Shown here piece by piece: positions 13,048-24,079 of a stretch of DNA of 64,000 bases (position 1 is its first letter; each line of letters opens with the position of its first letter). Below the pieces are notes generated by a model, which was not told the origin of the DNA, ran no database searches, and was given only the letters and a program-made list of their open reading frames with translations. Position numbers and translations under genes: made by a program. This DNA comes from Prostheceraeus crozeri (lineage: Eukaryota > Platyhelminthes > Polycladida > Euryleptidae): assembly GCA_907163375.1 (NCBI GenBank), contig CAJQUW010000498.1:186001-250000 (forward strand), in the 5' to 3' direction.

Positions 13048-13840
13048 CAGTTGCGTAGCCAGGATTTCACTTCCGGGGGGACAATAAATGTGGCTTAATT
13101 AATATAAGCCCATATTTAATAATTTCGTAAATCAGAAGAAGCCCTGTTATTCATTCATATCTGATTTGATGATGATCTGATTTTGTCTTTTATTGATCAT
13201 TCATGACACACGATTAACATGGAATCATGCACTATATAAAGTTCATATATAATATTTTCAGATGCAGCCTTTAGATCTTTTTGTAAACATTATGCCCTCA
13301 TGAATGTTCATGTGCAACTACAATACGCATTTTATATACCTTTGGTGAAAAGTTACAAAATTGCAAAAGTTAAATAAAATGTACGTGGCATGATATCGGA
13401 AAAGCGACTTATTTGTTGTAAAGTCTTTCTTTATTTTAGCCGCAAACGAGTGTCATGATGCATTGCATAGGTTTGGACTATGTCATCATAATTGAGTTTG
13501 CAACTTTTATGAATGGCCTCTACTTGTGGGTGTCGTAAAATCGTGTCGTGTCCTGGCTACAAGCCATATCGAGACGTCCGTGACAGTACAACTAGTATCG
13601 GCGCCTGACCGACTACCTGACTCACAGAATTGAACATCTCTCGCGATCGTTGCACAACAGGGGACATGCGAAAACTAACCAAGCGCGCTACTATAAGATT
13701 TCAGATTCTCACATTAATAAATTAATAATCGACATAGAATGATGTTAATATATACCCACGTATAAAACACAAAGATTGTCCTCCGCCTAGATTTCATTTC
13801 GGGGGGTGGGGAGACATGTCCCCCCTTGGCTACACCACTG
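13048..13840. mobile_element. Non-autonomous hAT-like element, 793 bp
   Basis: Ends are imperfect inverted repeats: CAGTTGCGTAGCCAGGATTTC at the left (read 5'-3', first 20 bases CAGTTGCGTAGCCAGGATTT) and CCTTGGCTACACCACTG at the right. Inside each end is a G6 run (CCGGGGGG and TCGGGGGG). A CAGTGGCGTAGCCAGG-type terminus is typical of hAT families in animals. The flanking octamers CCTCTTAA and CCGCTTTA agree at 6 of 8 positions, compatible with an aged 8-bp duplication. The interior is AT-rich without transposase coding. Confidence 0.65.
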
Positions 13841-14374
13841 CCGCTTTATCATCATCTTTTTATCTCAATAGTTTCAAATAATAACTAACCACTACACCAA
13901 TGTGTCTTCGCACAGATGATCAACAGTGTCATCGTCGCTTGTCGTCTAAACGCGATACAGCAGAATTAAATTTCATATCGAATATTTTCCGCACAACTGT
14001 CTCAAATGGGAATGGGTCTAAAAGCAATCAGCCTCATTCCCATAGGATTCCCAAGGGTATCCCATGTCCATTAGCAAGAAAACTTTTATCAAAAAAGAAA
14101 GCCAAATTTATTCATTCATCATTATCCTACTAAATCTTATTTCATTTGCAATTTTTATTTTCTTGTTAATTCCCATAGTCCAAGCATGTGCAATTGTAGA
14201 ATCGATTAGCATTATTGCCAGAAGACGTCTAGGTATTATCCTTTTAGATAAACCTCATCAATTCTAACCACTGAGTCTCACTCGAAATAGAATGGTGCAT
14301 GATGCTGCTAGCTGTCGCCATCAATTTATGTGAAGTCGAGTGATTAATGCATAGGCTATGTATTTATATGATGA
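13841..14374. other. Unassigned DNA
   Basis: Two overlapping ORFs of 77 and 67 codons occupy 13900-14267. The sequence repeats GGGAATGGG/ATTCCCAT/GATTCCCAAGGG words near 14005-14060. Neither ORF resembles a known family and I regard them as chance. Confidence 0.4.

Positions 14375-14450
<76 letters not shown>
14375..14450. repeat. AT dinucleotide microsatellite
   Basis: A nearly pure AT repeat of about 76 bp, broken once by AA at 14399-14400. It is self-complementary, so its length in the assembly may not be exact. Confidence 0.95.
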
Positions 14451-14451
<1 letters not shown>

Positions 14452-14453
<2 letters not shown>

Positions 14454-15028
14454 ATAACAATGATAGATTGAAATTCAAATTGCTTTTTAACTTTGCGTAT
14501 ATAACTTTACTCAAAAGTAGTTACTGTGCCCATTTTTTTGATAAGGCAGTCTTACCCTTGGCCTGAGTGATTTTCATTGATACTCGGTGGGCTCTTGTTG
14601 ACCTCAAATTCAATGCACACAGTTGTCAAAAATTTCAAAATCTTGATGAACTAAGGAGACGAGCTGATTTTTGAAATATCCAAATAAGTACAACAGGACC
14701 TAATGAATATGGCAAAGGCCATTGATAATTTTGAATTCAGATTTTCAGGCTTCGTGTTGAAGATCGAAGGACATTTTCTACACAACATTCAACGTTACTG
14801 CTTAATAGCATATAATAATTGCATATTGCTTATCGCAGTAGTAACATGGCATTTTCATATCAATTATCGTTAAATGAAAACTGTAGAAACTTTTCACTCA
14901 CTACCATGACCTTTTGTACATCTAGGCAAGGAACAGAAGGTCGAAGAGTTTCGCTTCGTTCAACGTCTCTCACAGAAAAGGTTTAATGCATTTTGGTATA
15001 ACTGCATGTGTTCTAGAGCATCCCCAGA
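14452..15028. other. Unassigned DNA
   Basis: No ORF, repeat partner or RNA gene recognised between the microsatellite and the LINE tail. Confidence 0.5.
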
Positions 15029-15491
15029 TAATAATAATAATAATCAATTTATATTTCAAGATTAAAAATCAGAAAATCATTACTGTTGTTACAAAGTCAT
15101 CGTTCAAAGTCATGGTTATATAGATGAATTACTTTATAGATAAAACATTTATGTCTTCTCAAGTCTTGCAAAAAGGAAACAAAAATCTGCCTGAAGGCAA
15201 TCTTTCAGGTATCAAGTAGTGCAATGTGTGAGCAGGATTCATCATCTGCAGGAGAAGTCTTGTTGCGGCCCTTTGAAAACGATGGTGTAAGTCCGGAAAA
15301 TGATTGCAGTTACAGTTTCTGTTTCCACAAATAATAAAGTGGCACCTATTCTGAATGCGTTCGATAATCCTCAATTCACTTTTGTTTACTCCGTAAAATG
15401 CCGGAGAGGCATTATCGATGAGACTCCGAATGTAAGCGTAATACAGTAGCATCATCTGATGATTAGTCTTATTAGATTTCACAGAACGCAA
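15029..15491 (-). pseudogene. LINE reverse transcriptase, C-terminal fragment
   Basis: A 110-codon minus-strand frame (15159-15491) matches the end of CR1/L2-type LINE reverse transcriptases. It has a thumb-like YAYIRSLIDNASPAF, then LRIIERIQNRCHFIICG, then a Phe/Arg-rich RRFQRAATRL-like stretch, HTLHYLIPERLPSGR and a terminal FPFCKT. The reading on the minus strand is followed at 15029-15045 by a (TTA)n tail ending GATTATT, as expected of a LINE 3' end. Everything upstream (endonuclease, RT palm with YADD) is missing, so this is a 5'-truncated dead copy. Family knowledge supports the assignment; the exact clade is inferred. Confidence 0.7.
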
Positions 15492-15524
15492 AAGAAATAT
15501 ACGTCTTGATGTCGCCTTTACATG

Positions 15525-16019
15525 GTTCGTAAACTTAAATTATGGTGCCAGCAAAAATACACGAGTATAAAGATCGACATGAGTTTTAAATATAGTACTT
15601 AAATATTACTTATAAAATATGAGCTGTGCGAAAAATAAGTTTTTTTTGAAAATTCGAATTTTAAGCCATTTGCTTCAAGAAATGGTGGTAGCAATGAAAT
15701 GGCTCAACGATCGAAAAGATAAAAGACAAGTCAAATATCTTAAGAAAAAAGTTTCAGAAGGATAAGATTTTGGTGTATTTTCTAAAAGGGATTTGCTGAT
15801 ATATATGAGCATCAAATGTAATTTCTACTAACATATTCTGAAAGATCAAAATGAAAAGATTCTGCAGATATACACTGTTACCACCATTTCTTGAATCAAA
15901 TGGTTTAAAATTTGAGTAACTTATTTTTCACATTACTCATATTATGTAAGTAGTATTTAAGTACTATATTTTAAAACTCATGCAGGCTGTTACTGGCACC
16001 ACAATTTAAGTTTGCGAAC
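15525..16019. mobile_element. Fold-back element F1
   Basis: Left arm 15525-15690 and right arm 15879-16019 are inverted copies. Paired landmarks are GTTCGTAAACTTAAATT / AATTTAAGTTTGCGAAC at the ends, ATAGTACTTAAATA / TATTTAAGTACTAT in the middle and TTCAAGAAATGGTGGTA / TACCACCATTTCTTGAA at the inner edge. The left arm carries about 25 extra bases. The central 190 bp is not paired and does not code. This fits a fold-back or long-TIR MITE. Confidence 0.75.
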
Positions 16020-16262
16020 TTGTTTGATTCACATGATGCTGACATGCCTCAACTTGGTCTGACTTCGTTGAACGTGGACAAGGAAGAAAAACGGTGAAGC
16101 AAAATGCATCAAACCTTTACTGGGAGGGGTGTTGAACGAACTTCTTTATTTCGCTAAACATCAATATTTACGAAATTTCGATTAGATTTTCGTCATGCTA
16201 CCACATTCTCGCATAGATTATCGATTTGAAGTTTCTATTAGCATGATAGCAATAATTAGTCC

Positions 16263-17025
16263 GGGAGCTACTGACACTTTCTTCCTAAATTCGCACGCAA
16301 AGGGCTTAATAGCATGGATTTGTAGATCTTCAAACGCTGAATAGAAAAATCAAATTCTTGAGTGTCACAGACAGTCGCTTTCGGCTACAGGTGGGGTTAA
16401 AAGATTCCCATTGGAATCCAATGGTAAAATTCAAGAATTATCTATGGAATGTGATACACTTGGTAATTATCGCACATTATCTTTTGCAGAAAAGAAACTA
16501 TTTATCAGAATGCCATGAAACTTGAAACATGAAACATGACGGAGTTCAGAACATCTATTTGAATATAAAAGTTGAAGTGAGTCACATGATTCAGTATTTA
16601 TTGTTTGAGAGCCTCTACAAAATGAGTAAATTTCATGTTTTGACTTAATTTTGGCGATTTTACTCATTTTGTAGAGGCTCTTAGACATCAAATACTGAAT
16701 CATGTGACTCAATTCAACTTTTATATCGAAGTTGATATTCTGAACTCAATCATGTTTCAAATTTCATGGCATTCTGATAAATACATGTAGTTTCTTTTCT
16801 GCAAAAGAAAATGTACGAAAATTGCCAAGTGTTTCACAATCCATAGATATTTCTTGAATTTTACCATTGGATTCCAATGGGAATCCTTTAGCCTTGCCTG
16901 TAATCGAAGACGACTGACTGTGACACTCAAGAATTTGATTTTTGTATTCAACGTTTCAAAATCTACAAATCCATGAAATTAAGCCCTTTGTGTGCGAATT
17001 TAGGAAGAAAGTGTCAGTAGCTCCC
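16263..17025. mobile_element. Fold-back element F2
   Basis: A 763-bp inverted repeat with arms 16263-16630 and 16659-17025 around a loop of only 28 bp. The ends are GGGAGCTACTGACACTTTC and GAAAGTGTCAGTAGCTCCC, and the inner edges are GCCTCTACAAAATGAGTAAA and TTTACTCATTTTGTAGAGGC. Arms are highly similar with scattered differences (for example TTGAAGATCTACA against TTTCAAAATCTACA). Short ORFs inside (81 and 64 codons) are by-products. A transcript from either strand would fold into a hairpin of about 365 bp. Confidence 0.85.
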
Positions 17026-17147
17026 TTTTTAAATACATGATAGAAGAAGATAGAAAAACATTTCATGCCAGTACCTCTCGTCTAAGCAGAGAAATCAGAT
17101 ATGAATATCATTTTACGGAGAACCTCGGTCTGTTTTCTCATTGATTT

Positions 17148-17262
17148 ACCTATATTTTCCTTTGATCCTGTCTGAGAATAAGACGCAAATTTGTAGAATC
17201 CATAACTGTGCATTATCATGTGAAAATGTCTTTTTTTTGCCTAGTTATTTGCAGAAACTCAT
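17148..17262 (+). repeat. Unnamed dispersed repeat R, copy 3
   Basis: Diverged copy: TATTTTCCTTTGATCCTGTC at the start, a degraded GTAGAATCCATAACTGTGCAT middle and TGTGAAAATGTC followed by CAGAAACTCATCTTGACTGG. Same block order as the copies at 4529 and 41841. It sits about 120 bp beyond the right end of fold-back F2. Confidence 0.5.
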
Positions 17263-18488
17263 CTTGACTGGTCTATAGAGACATCAGCAAAACTTTTATA
17301 ATCAAAATGTGTAACATGTGGCCAAATGTGTCATATTATTGAATGTAGCATCAAAATCAGAGATGATGTGCTCAGAAAAAAATTAATTCATTTAACTTTC
17401 CGTAGGACTCACGCTCTCACATCGTGAAAAATTGTTGATTACAGTATAGCATGAAATCTGGTTGAGATACGTAAGTAGGCTGCAATTTCAGCCATAAATC
17501 GATCAATAATAAAGTCTTGCCATTAGTCTCGACAGATCTCCAGAGAGTTTAATTTACGTTTGATAGGATAAATCTGATTTCATTTTCAAAGAAAGTAAAG
17601 TCGAATGACTTTTGCTATTAGTAAATTTGATAAACAAAACTAGAGATACAGGGGTCGAAAATCAGTGTTGATCAATATTTCAGTACGTCGAAAACCGATT
17701 TTAAGATTATAGTTACTGGACTATTCCTTCACTTGTCTTTTGAAACGCCGAACGAATTTGACAAGAATCATTGATCTTCAATATTCTCCTTTTTTGATCT
17801 GACATCATCCAATTGTGTCAATGTGCTAGAATTTACTGCTCAAAATGCAAATCATCATTTCAAGTATCAATGATAGTAAGCATGAATGGATCGAATTTAG
17901 GTACGGTGCGGAGTGGAAGGTAAGGAACATAGCTGGAGTACAGCGAGTCTCCTAAAAATAATTTGTCGGTGCGGAGGGAAATCAGGTTTAAATGAACCGG
18001 AGTTCGGACGTAAATTACATGTCTCGTCTCAGTAGCGATGCTTCAACTGAGCGAGAATTGATTGCAGTAAGAGGTATTCAATTTGTTCAGCTTTAGTTTA
18101 CTTGTGATATTTTTCTAGTTGCTCTAGACTTTTCTATTTTTCTTCTAAACGTGTGTATGTCGTTAAAAATTCATGCATTTCAGACAAAATGAGTGTTTTT
18201 ATCGTTACCAATGGACAGCAATATTTTCGAAGAACTGTTTCTTACTTTTCACATTTGTAAAGATTACAATTAATCTCTGTGCAGGCATATATAAATGAGC
18301 ATCTGAAAAGTTATCAAGTTCAAACTGAGATATCTATGCATTACCATTTTCCTAATTGGTCAGTATAAATGTCCTTTCTTTCTGGAAACTATTTCATTTA
18401 AAGCTATGCACTGTCAAATGCACAGAATTTGACAAGTCGTCTCTTCTTCCGTTTGACAAAAAGGGAAGCATTAGAACATGTAACGTAA
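17263..18488. other. Unassigned DNA
   Basis: No gene, RNA or repeat partner recognised. AT-rich throughout apart from a slightly GC-richer patch near 17900-18010. Confidence 0.5.
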
Positions 18489-18880
18489 ATGAAATGGCAC
18501 AATCTCCTGACTAAATACCATAGCAATCGAACAATGAGCAACCAGTTCAACATTAAACACGCCAAATTGTGCGAAGTTTCAGTGACTGTTATCAACCGGA
18601 TCACACAGCAAAGAGACACAGACGATGTCAAGTTCCACAGAGAAGTTTGTGAACGTATTTTCATGCGTCTGATAACTTTTTTTAAAATGATTGGAGGGCC
18701 CAACATTATCGAGAAAACTTTTGCGCAATTATCTGAATTTTTCGAATCTGAAGGAGTCGAGGCGATCGGAGCATTTTGAAGGAATTCAGAGCAATCCACA
18801 AGCGACGCACGACTATTTTTCCTATCTCTGTAAGGTATCAAAAATTTCTTTTTGCCCACCTATTTAGTTCCTGCATGTGC
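18489..18880 (-). repeat. ORF-bearing repeat D2, copy A
   Basis: The part 18590-18880, read on the minus strand, matches 20860-21075 on the plus strand. On the minus strand a 151-codon frame (18404-18859) begins GKKKFLIPYRDRK and includes TPSDSKNSDNCAKVFSIML. The other copy reads GKKEFLIPYRDRK and IPSDSKNSDHCAQVFSIML in the equivalent frame. On the plus strand a 96-codon frame (18489-18779) contains FFKMIGGPNIIEKTFAQLSEFFESEG. Either could be the ancestral coding strand. I recognise no family; a transposon fragment is likely. Confidence 0.5.
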
Positions 18881-19610
18881 CATCTGCTTGAATCAGTTTG
18901 CACTTGATGAGTTGTTGCACTTGTTGAGCAGTGATGCGATTGAACAATCTAATTCTGTGGTCAAATGAACGGAATGGTTCTCACGAGTTACTTCTGAACT
19001 TGTAGCCAGAGACACGTGTTTGATTGACATTTTTGAAATGCATATGCTTTTTATCCACTCGTTCCTTATACGTATATAAAGATTGCGATGTAATCGTATT
19101 GTTTCTCTTCACTGAAGATGTTGCCTTGGAAGCAATGAAACTAGTCTGGCAAAATCATTTTATATTTCTTCGCAATGAAAAGTCTGAATGCAAAATGCTA
19201 CAAATATATCAATATATAAGTAAAATGAAAGGCACTATGATCTGCTAAGAAACATTGAACTAGCCCTTGAATAGCTAGTAAATTCGTGAAATCAACTGGT
19301 CTGCTTAATTCAATTTTTCCTAGCAGATTCGAGTGTTTTTTATTTTATGCATTATTATATTTCAAAATCATCGCAATCAACAGTGATAGTTTATTCGGGA
19401 CGCGTCTCGGAATATGAGGTCATACCGTCATCAGTGCTACAATCAAATGGTAAAAGCAGAGAAGGCAGATGCGAAATAGATCACATACAAAAACGAAAAT
19501 CACAGTGAAATTGATAATATAATATTTATTATCATATGTTATTATTATGGTAAATCATAATTCCAATAAATCTAGAAGTCTAAAAGCTTGAAATTATTCA
19601 GATCATGACT
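18881..19610. other. Unassigned DNA
   Basis: Contains only short AT-driven ORFs (74 codons at 19024). No recognisable element. Confidence 0.45.
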
Positions 19611-19619
19611 GAATCGGAA

Positions 19620-19705
19620 TTTAGCCTAGTTAACTGGCCAGGTTTGACTAAATGAAAATACACAGATAATGGTTCTAATCCCGGGGAGGGCATGTTTGTC
19701 GCTTC
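19620..19705 (+). repeat. Possible tRNA-derived SINE head
   Basis: A box-A-like TAGCCTAGTTAACTGG at about 19622 is followed some 40 bp later by a box-B-like GGTTCTAATCC at about 19672. The spacing and order match an RNA polymerase III internal promoter of tRNA type. The acceptor stem is not evident, so this is a degenerate unit rather than a functional tRNA gene. Confidence 0.35.
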
Positions 19706-19789
19706 AAGACTATAATAGCTGCGACTTTTAGAAATTGCATGATTCTGAAATCCAATCCAAGTTTTATCCGATTTTATCCACATGGACCA

Positions 19790-20440
19790 TCAATATTTTG
19801 ACCTTCATGCTTTCTTTGAAAATCGAGAACTTTGTCAATTTCTTGCAAAAATTGAGCATCGCAATCGATTCAAACTACTTTCAAACAATTGACAAGGCAT
19901 CATAAAGTTTTAATGAACGTGCTCATTCATCCACAAGTACATCTACATGTATGTTATGTGAATAATTCCAATATGATATGAGCACTACTCACAATGAATT
20001 TATAAGTAATGTGATAAAATAATATTGTCAGCCTTATGCCGCAAAGAGTGGATCCGAATTCTAAAATGGACAGGTTATCATAAGTCACAATATTTTTGAT
20101 GCCTTGCTTATGTAGATGTTCAATTGCTGCATTCTTACTACTCAATATAATTTAGATTCTAGCAGGCTCTTTATGATGTACATCAATTGTCAAAAATCTC
20201 TGTCTGAGTTGTACTCTGCACCGCTTTACTATCTCAATGCCATCCAACTTACTCCCAACATTGTCTTTAGACGCTTTCATGAGATAACTGATCAAAGCAT
20301 ATCGTTTATAAAAGCCATCTCTAGTTCCCAGCACATCAAATTTTTTGAAAAATAATGGAATTCTAATTTCAAGCTGCTTTTTATAGAAGTAAGATGATCA
20401 AGTTGATAACATTTTGGGAATGATTGACTCCAAGAGATCC
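19790..20440 (+). repeat. Old duplicated segment D1, copy B
   Basis: Partner of 9785-10780. The clearest shared block is TTGAGTTGTACTCTGCACCG followed by CCCAACATTGTCTTTAGACG and CTTTCATGAGATAACTG (about 20208-20290). This copy is shorter in the middle by several hundred bases. No conserved ORF. Confidence 0.55.
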
Positions 20441-20859
20441 GGGGGTGTCGCAGCCCAACAAGGTCAGGGCAAAATAGGGCTAAATTGGCAACAACTATCT
20501 GCTATACTCTTCCTTGAGCATTGGAATTAACTTACACATTTGTACTCGTATGTATAACATCTGTGTAAAGTAAATAATACTTGATATGTCACAGGCTATT
20601 TATTCACTTGTGAGAGAATTCTGATGATTTGCAACGTCCATTGAGAACTCTCTCCACTACAGCTTAAATTCAAATCCTTTGAGCCTACATTGATGACCAC
20701 GAGCTGACGTAGAAGAATCTGGAACAATGAGCTCGTCAAACTTGTCATCAATATTTTATTTCAGTGAGTGTCCCTGTACAGCATTCACAGAATTAAATAT
20801 TTTGTTTATCTGCTTCGGTTTGCTAGAAGTGTGATTAATACGAAACGGACGGCACATTG
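20441..20859. other. Unassigned DNA
   Basis: No ORF or repeat partner recognised between D1 copy B and D2 copy B. Confidence 0.45.
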
Positions 20860-21075
20860 AGGAACCTATTAAGTGGGCAAAAAGGAATTCTTAATACCTT
20901 ACAGAGATAGGAAAAAAAGTCGTGCGTCGCTTGCGGATTAATGTGAGTTCCAGCAAAGTGCTTCGATTGCCAAAATTCCTTCAGATTCGAAGAATTCAGA
21001 TCATTGCGCACAAGTTTTCTCCATAATGTTGACCCTTCCGATCATTATTAAAGAAAGTAGCAGGCGTACGAAAAT
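20860..21075 (+). repeat. ORF-bearing repeat D2, copy B
   Basis: Inverted partner of 18590-18880. It starts with GGCACATTGAGGAACC-like sequence matching GGCACATGCAGGAACT in the other copy. It continues through GGGCAAAAAGGAATTC, TTACAGAGATAGGAAAAA and TTCCTTCAGATTCGAAGAAT. The equivalent minus-strand frame of copy A is kept here except for one in-frame stop, so the coding frame was probably real in the ancestor. Confidence 0.55.
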
Positions 21076-21820
21076 TAGTTCACTTGATGATCCTCTCCTC
21101 GGCATTGCTCACTGTATAGTGCATACATTGAATCGAAGCCACGCATCGATGTGTGTTTTGGTGTGTGCGACGTGATATCACAGCACGCACGCATCTCTCA
21201 CTGGCTCTGGTGTCCTTTGCTGACAGCTTATTGTTTGCCATTTCCAATAGCAAGCGATACACGAATTATCCATTCGAGAAGGAGCAATTTGTCTAATTCT
21301 GTGATATGTGCAATTTCGATATTAAGGTTACATACAATTCTTCCTTTCTAGGAAACCGAGGCGCGCGCAGATGAATCTAATTCTATGACAGCATTAATCA
21401 AAATTTATCGCGTGCTGTTAACTAATCAAACAATTATCCACGATCCACTGTGAAATGTTCGGGTAGTAGGCCTTTAGGTTGCATTGAAATCCATCATTCA
21501 TTGCATTTCTAAGCTCCACGGGTTATATAAACTATATATAGTGAAATGATTCAAGATATTATTTATTCTGGAATAATTTTGCAATCGATAGGCTAAGGAA
21601 AACTTCCTAAATTAATGCAGGCTAGAATATGGGATTCTGGACGCTGCATCATAGATAAAGTAGGGTTTGAACTACATGTATAAGTTGCCGATAATCATTA
21701 TTTAACTGTTTGAAGAACAGTTCGCAATATTTACGTTACAAAACATACGTATGGATGCTCTGAAATTGTGTTACATTTGCATGCTCTTAATGTTGTAATG
21801 ATTGAGTAAACAATTTATTC
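21076..21820. other. Unassigned DNA
   Basis: Nothing recognised. Short ORFs of 60-66 codons overlap on both strands near 21080-21350. Confidence 0.45.
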
Positions 21821-21935
21821 TAGACGGAAAGTCGTCAACGGTCGACATGGGCATATCTGAATTAACCGGCCGGCGTAATGAGCAACCGGCCTGCCCGGCG
21901 GCCGGTTACAACCCTGATACATAGTAGTGGAATAG
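21805..21935 (+). repeat. GC-rich dispersed repeat G, copy 1
   Basis: Contains TTATTCTAGA, then AACGGTCGACA, AACCGGCCGGCG, GAGCAACCGGCCTGCC and CGGCCGGTTACAACCCTGA. The same ordered words occur inverted at 33605-33760. The repeated CCGGC/GCCGG words make it locally palindromic. It is probably part of an interspersed element of unknown class. Confidence 0.5.
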
Positions 21936-23690
21936 TGAAACAAATATGCTGTATTCCACTGATTTCATGGAGATAAATGTCCAATCAACTCGTATCAGAG
22001 ATTGGGCATTGTTTCAGACATCGATCAAAATTTGCCGTTATGTAATATCAATTGTTAGTTTCATTATCACTATTATTTACAGGACATCTTTAACAAACGT
22101 CGACTCACAATTATCATCTGAGTAGACCCTAATCCAATTATGCTTTACTACACTTGAGCGAGTTCGAGTTACCCACTTTGCTTTTTGTCTCGTGAAAGCT
22201 TAAAATGTAACAGATTTTAGAGAATGAATAAGCATACTATTCGATATTTATGGGAACATGGTAGGATATTGACTTTTAAATAGAAATCCGACACTTTATA
22301 TTAGCAAAAGATAAACACTACGGACAGGGACACGGATAACAATAGTTACGCCGTGTTTACGTAGTACCATGGCGGTACCTAAAAATATTAAGGCCCTTTA
22401 TCGCAGTACTTCACATTGCTATGAAGGTTTCAAGACTAGGCATCGACACCTCTCCGGTGAACCTTGTAAAGTTTAGTGATTTTTCTCATTTTTTGTAATG
22501 CTATGCGTTGAAGGTATAAATCTACAACTACTGGATGTCTCACATTTTCTATTTTTCTTATATTCTAGTAACATTGTTCAAGATAGTGCTTATTTATGTA
22601 GCTGAATTGACAATCAGCAAACAAATAGCTAGTTTCTTTTGTCCTACCAACTTATGTAAAAGCGAAAATCAGATTTCTATACTGCAAACGTAAATAAAGG
22701 CGCAAATCGAATTTCTATGGCTTTAAAAATTCAAGTATACAGAAACATCAGCATTGTGACCCCTATCCCTTGGCCAAATATCTATAACCAGACTCGGATG
22801 ATTGATTAAAAACAAAGACTTGTTCTTCAGATCCTCACTTATTCAAGATACAAGATCTGCAAATTACAGTACCTCTAAAATTTTGAATTCTTGGTGAAGA
22901 GGAATAAGTTACGTCATCAAAGATGGCTGTCACGTGAGTATTTCAAATTCTGCGATAATAAGTATATCACACCAGGGAGAAAAAGAGATGAAGTTTAAAA
23001 TAACACAATCTTATCTGTGCAAGCGCTTTGCATTTAACTGAAAGCAAAACAATGTTAATGTTTCCATGTTTTGGTAAAAAATCGCTCTCACATCCAAAAG
23101 GATTGGAGGAAATGTGGCAACAACCACGCGTTCTTACAAAGAAACGAAATTGCGAAACTTTCACTTATTCAAGCCTCCAGTCTCATTTGATGACGCAACG
23201 GTCCCACAAAATAAGTCAGTTCTGTGCAGAGCGAAAATCAACATAATGCTATGCGCACCAAACTCTTGAACATCTTGGGCCCGGCTTGCGCAAAGAATAC
23301 TTGGAATCTGGGTGGATGACGTGAAATCCAGTGACTAGCACTATCTAGGACGAGCTCTAGAATAATCGAATCGTACTTGCTGTTCAACCGATCATGTGCT
23401 AATACTGTCGAAGCAGCTCGTTGCTACCAACTTGTTGTGATGTGTATTGTGATGATGAATAAGAATTTTGTGCTTTGGCTGACAGCACGAAATTTCCTTT
23501 CAATGATCTGGTGGTGCCTTGGTCACAATTTCACGTCACCCCGAAAACGATGAATGCTGAAAGACAACTAGGTTATTTCGGAATTGGAAATTACCGCGTA
23601 AGTGTGATGCGATAGAAAAAATACTTTTGAATCATATTTCTCTAGTAACATCACAGATGTTCTTTTTTTGAGGTTGTAAGGGAACACAGG
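21936..23690. other. Unassigned DNA with one MITE-terminus-like word
   Basis: At 22283-22303 the sequence ATAGAAATCCGACACTTTAT matches the termini of the element at 45918-46279, so a solitary end or decayed copy may lie here. No gene recognised; ORFs at 22967-23246 (65-72 codons) overlap antisense to each other. Confidence 0.4.
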
Positions 23691-23795
23691 AGTGGAATCT
23701 TGTCAGGAGGCAGGAAAGGAGGAAGGTTGGTGAGAGGGAAGCCTGGCTACACTGGGCAAAGGTTTAACCACCTGCAGAAACAAACGCGCGACCTT

Positions 23796-23980
23796 CTATC
23801 GCCTTTCTTGGCTATTGGCGCGGTGGAGATGCGGTCTGTGATAGCCGCCAGAGTCACTCTCAGTTCGTGGTCGAATTTCTAAGGAACTGCTTCGCCGGGG
23901 ATGATGATGCGAAGAGGAGTGGGCGGCAGCGCGACCCCGAGAACCATGGCCGCGGGAGCGAACCGAAGGTCCAGCTTTGG
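23796..23980 (-). other. GC-rich coding-like island, possible terminal exon
   Basis: The minus strand has a good 3' splice acceptor, CTTTCCTTTCAG, ending at 23981. It is followed by 185 bp of GC-rich sequence unlike its AT-rich neighbours. In one frame it stays open to a TAG at 23796, giving a Ser/Arg/His-rich tail of about 60 residues (includes HSSSHHHPRRSSSLEIRPR). In another it gives PKLDLRFAPAAMVLG... and stops at about 23880. The plus strand is also open for 60 codons. I cannot name the protein. No polyadenylation signal is evident just downstream. Confidence 0.3.
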
Positions 23981-24079
23981 CTGAAAGGAAAGAATGAAAT
24001 TATGACCGACTGGTTTATAAATCAATGAGTGAAACGAGGACATGAATGAGATAAATAAAAAGCTCATCACATTCAAGAA

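Noticed and set aside
16240..17045. CATGATAG near both ends of F2 as a target duplication
   Set aside because: The words lie 10-13 bp outside the arms rather than next to them, so they are probably coincidental.
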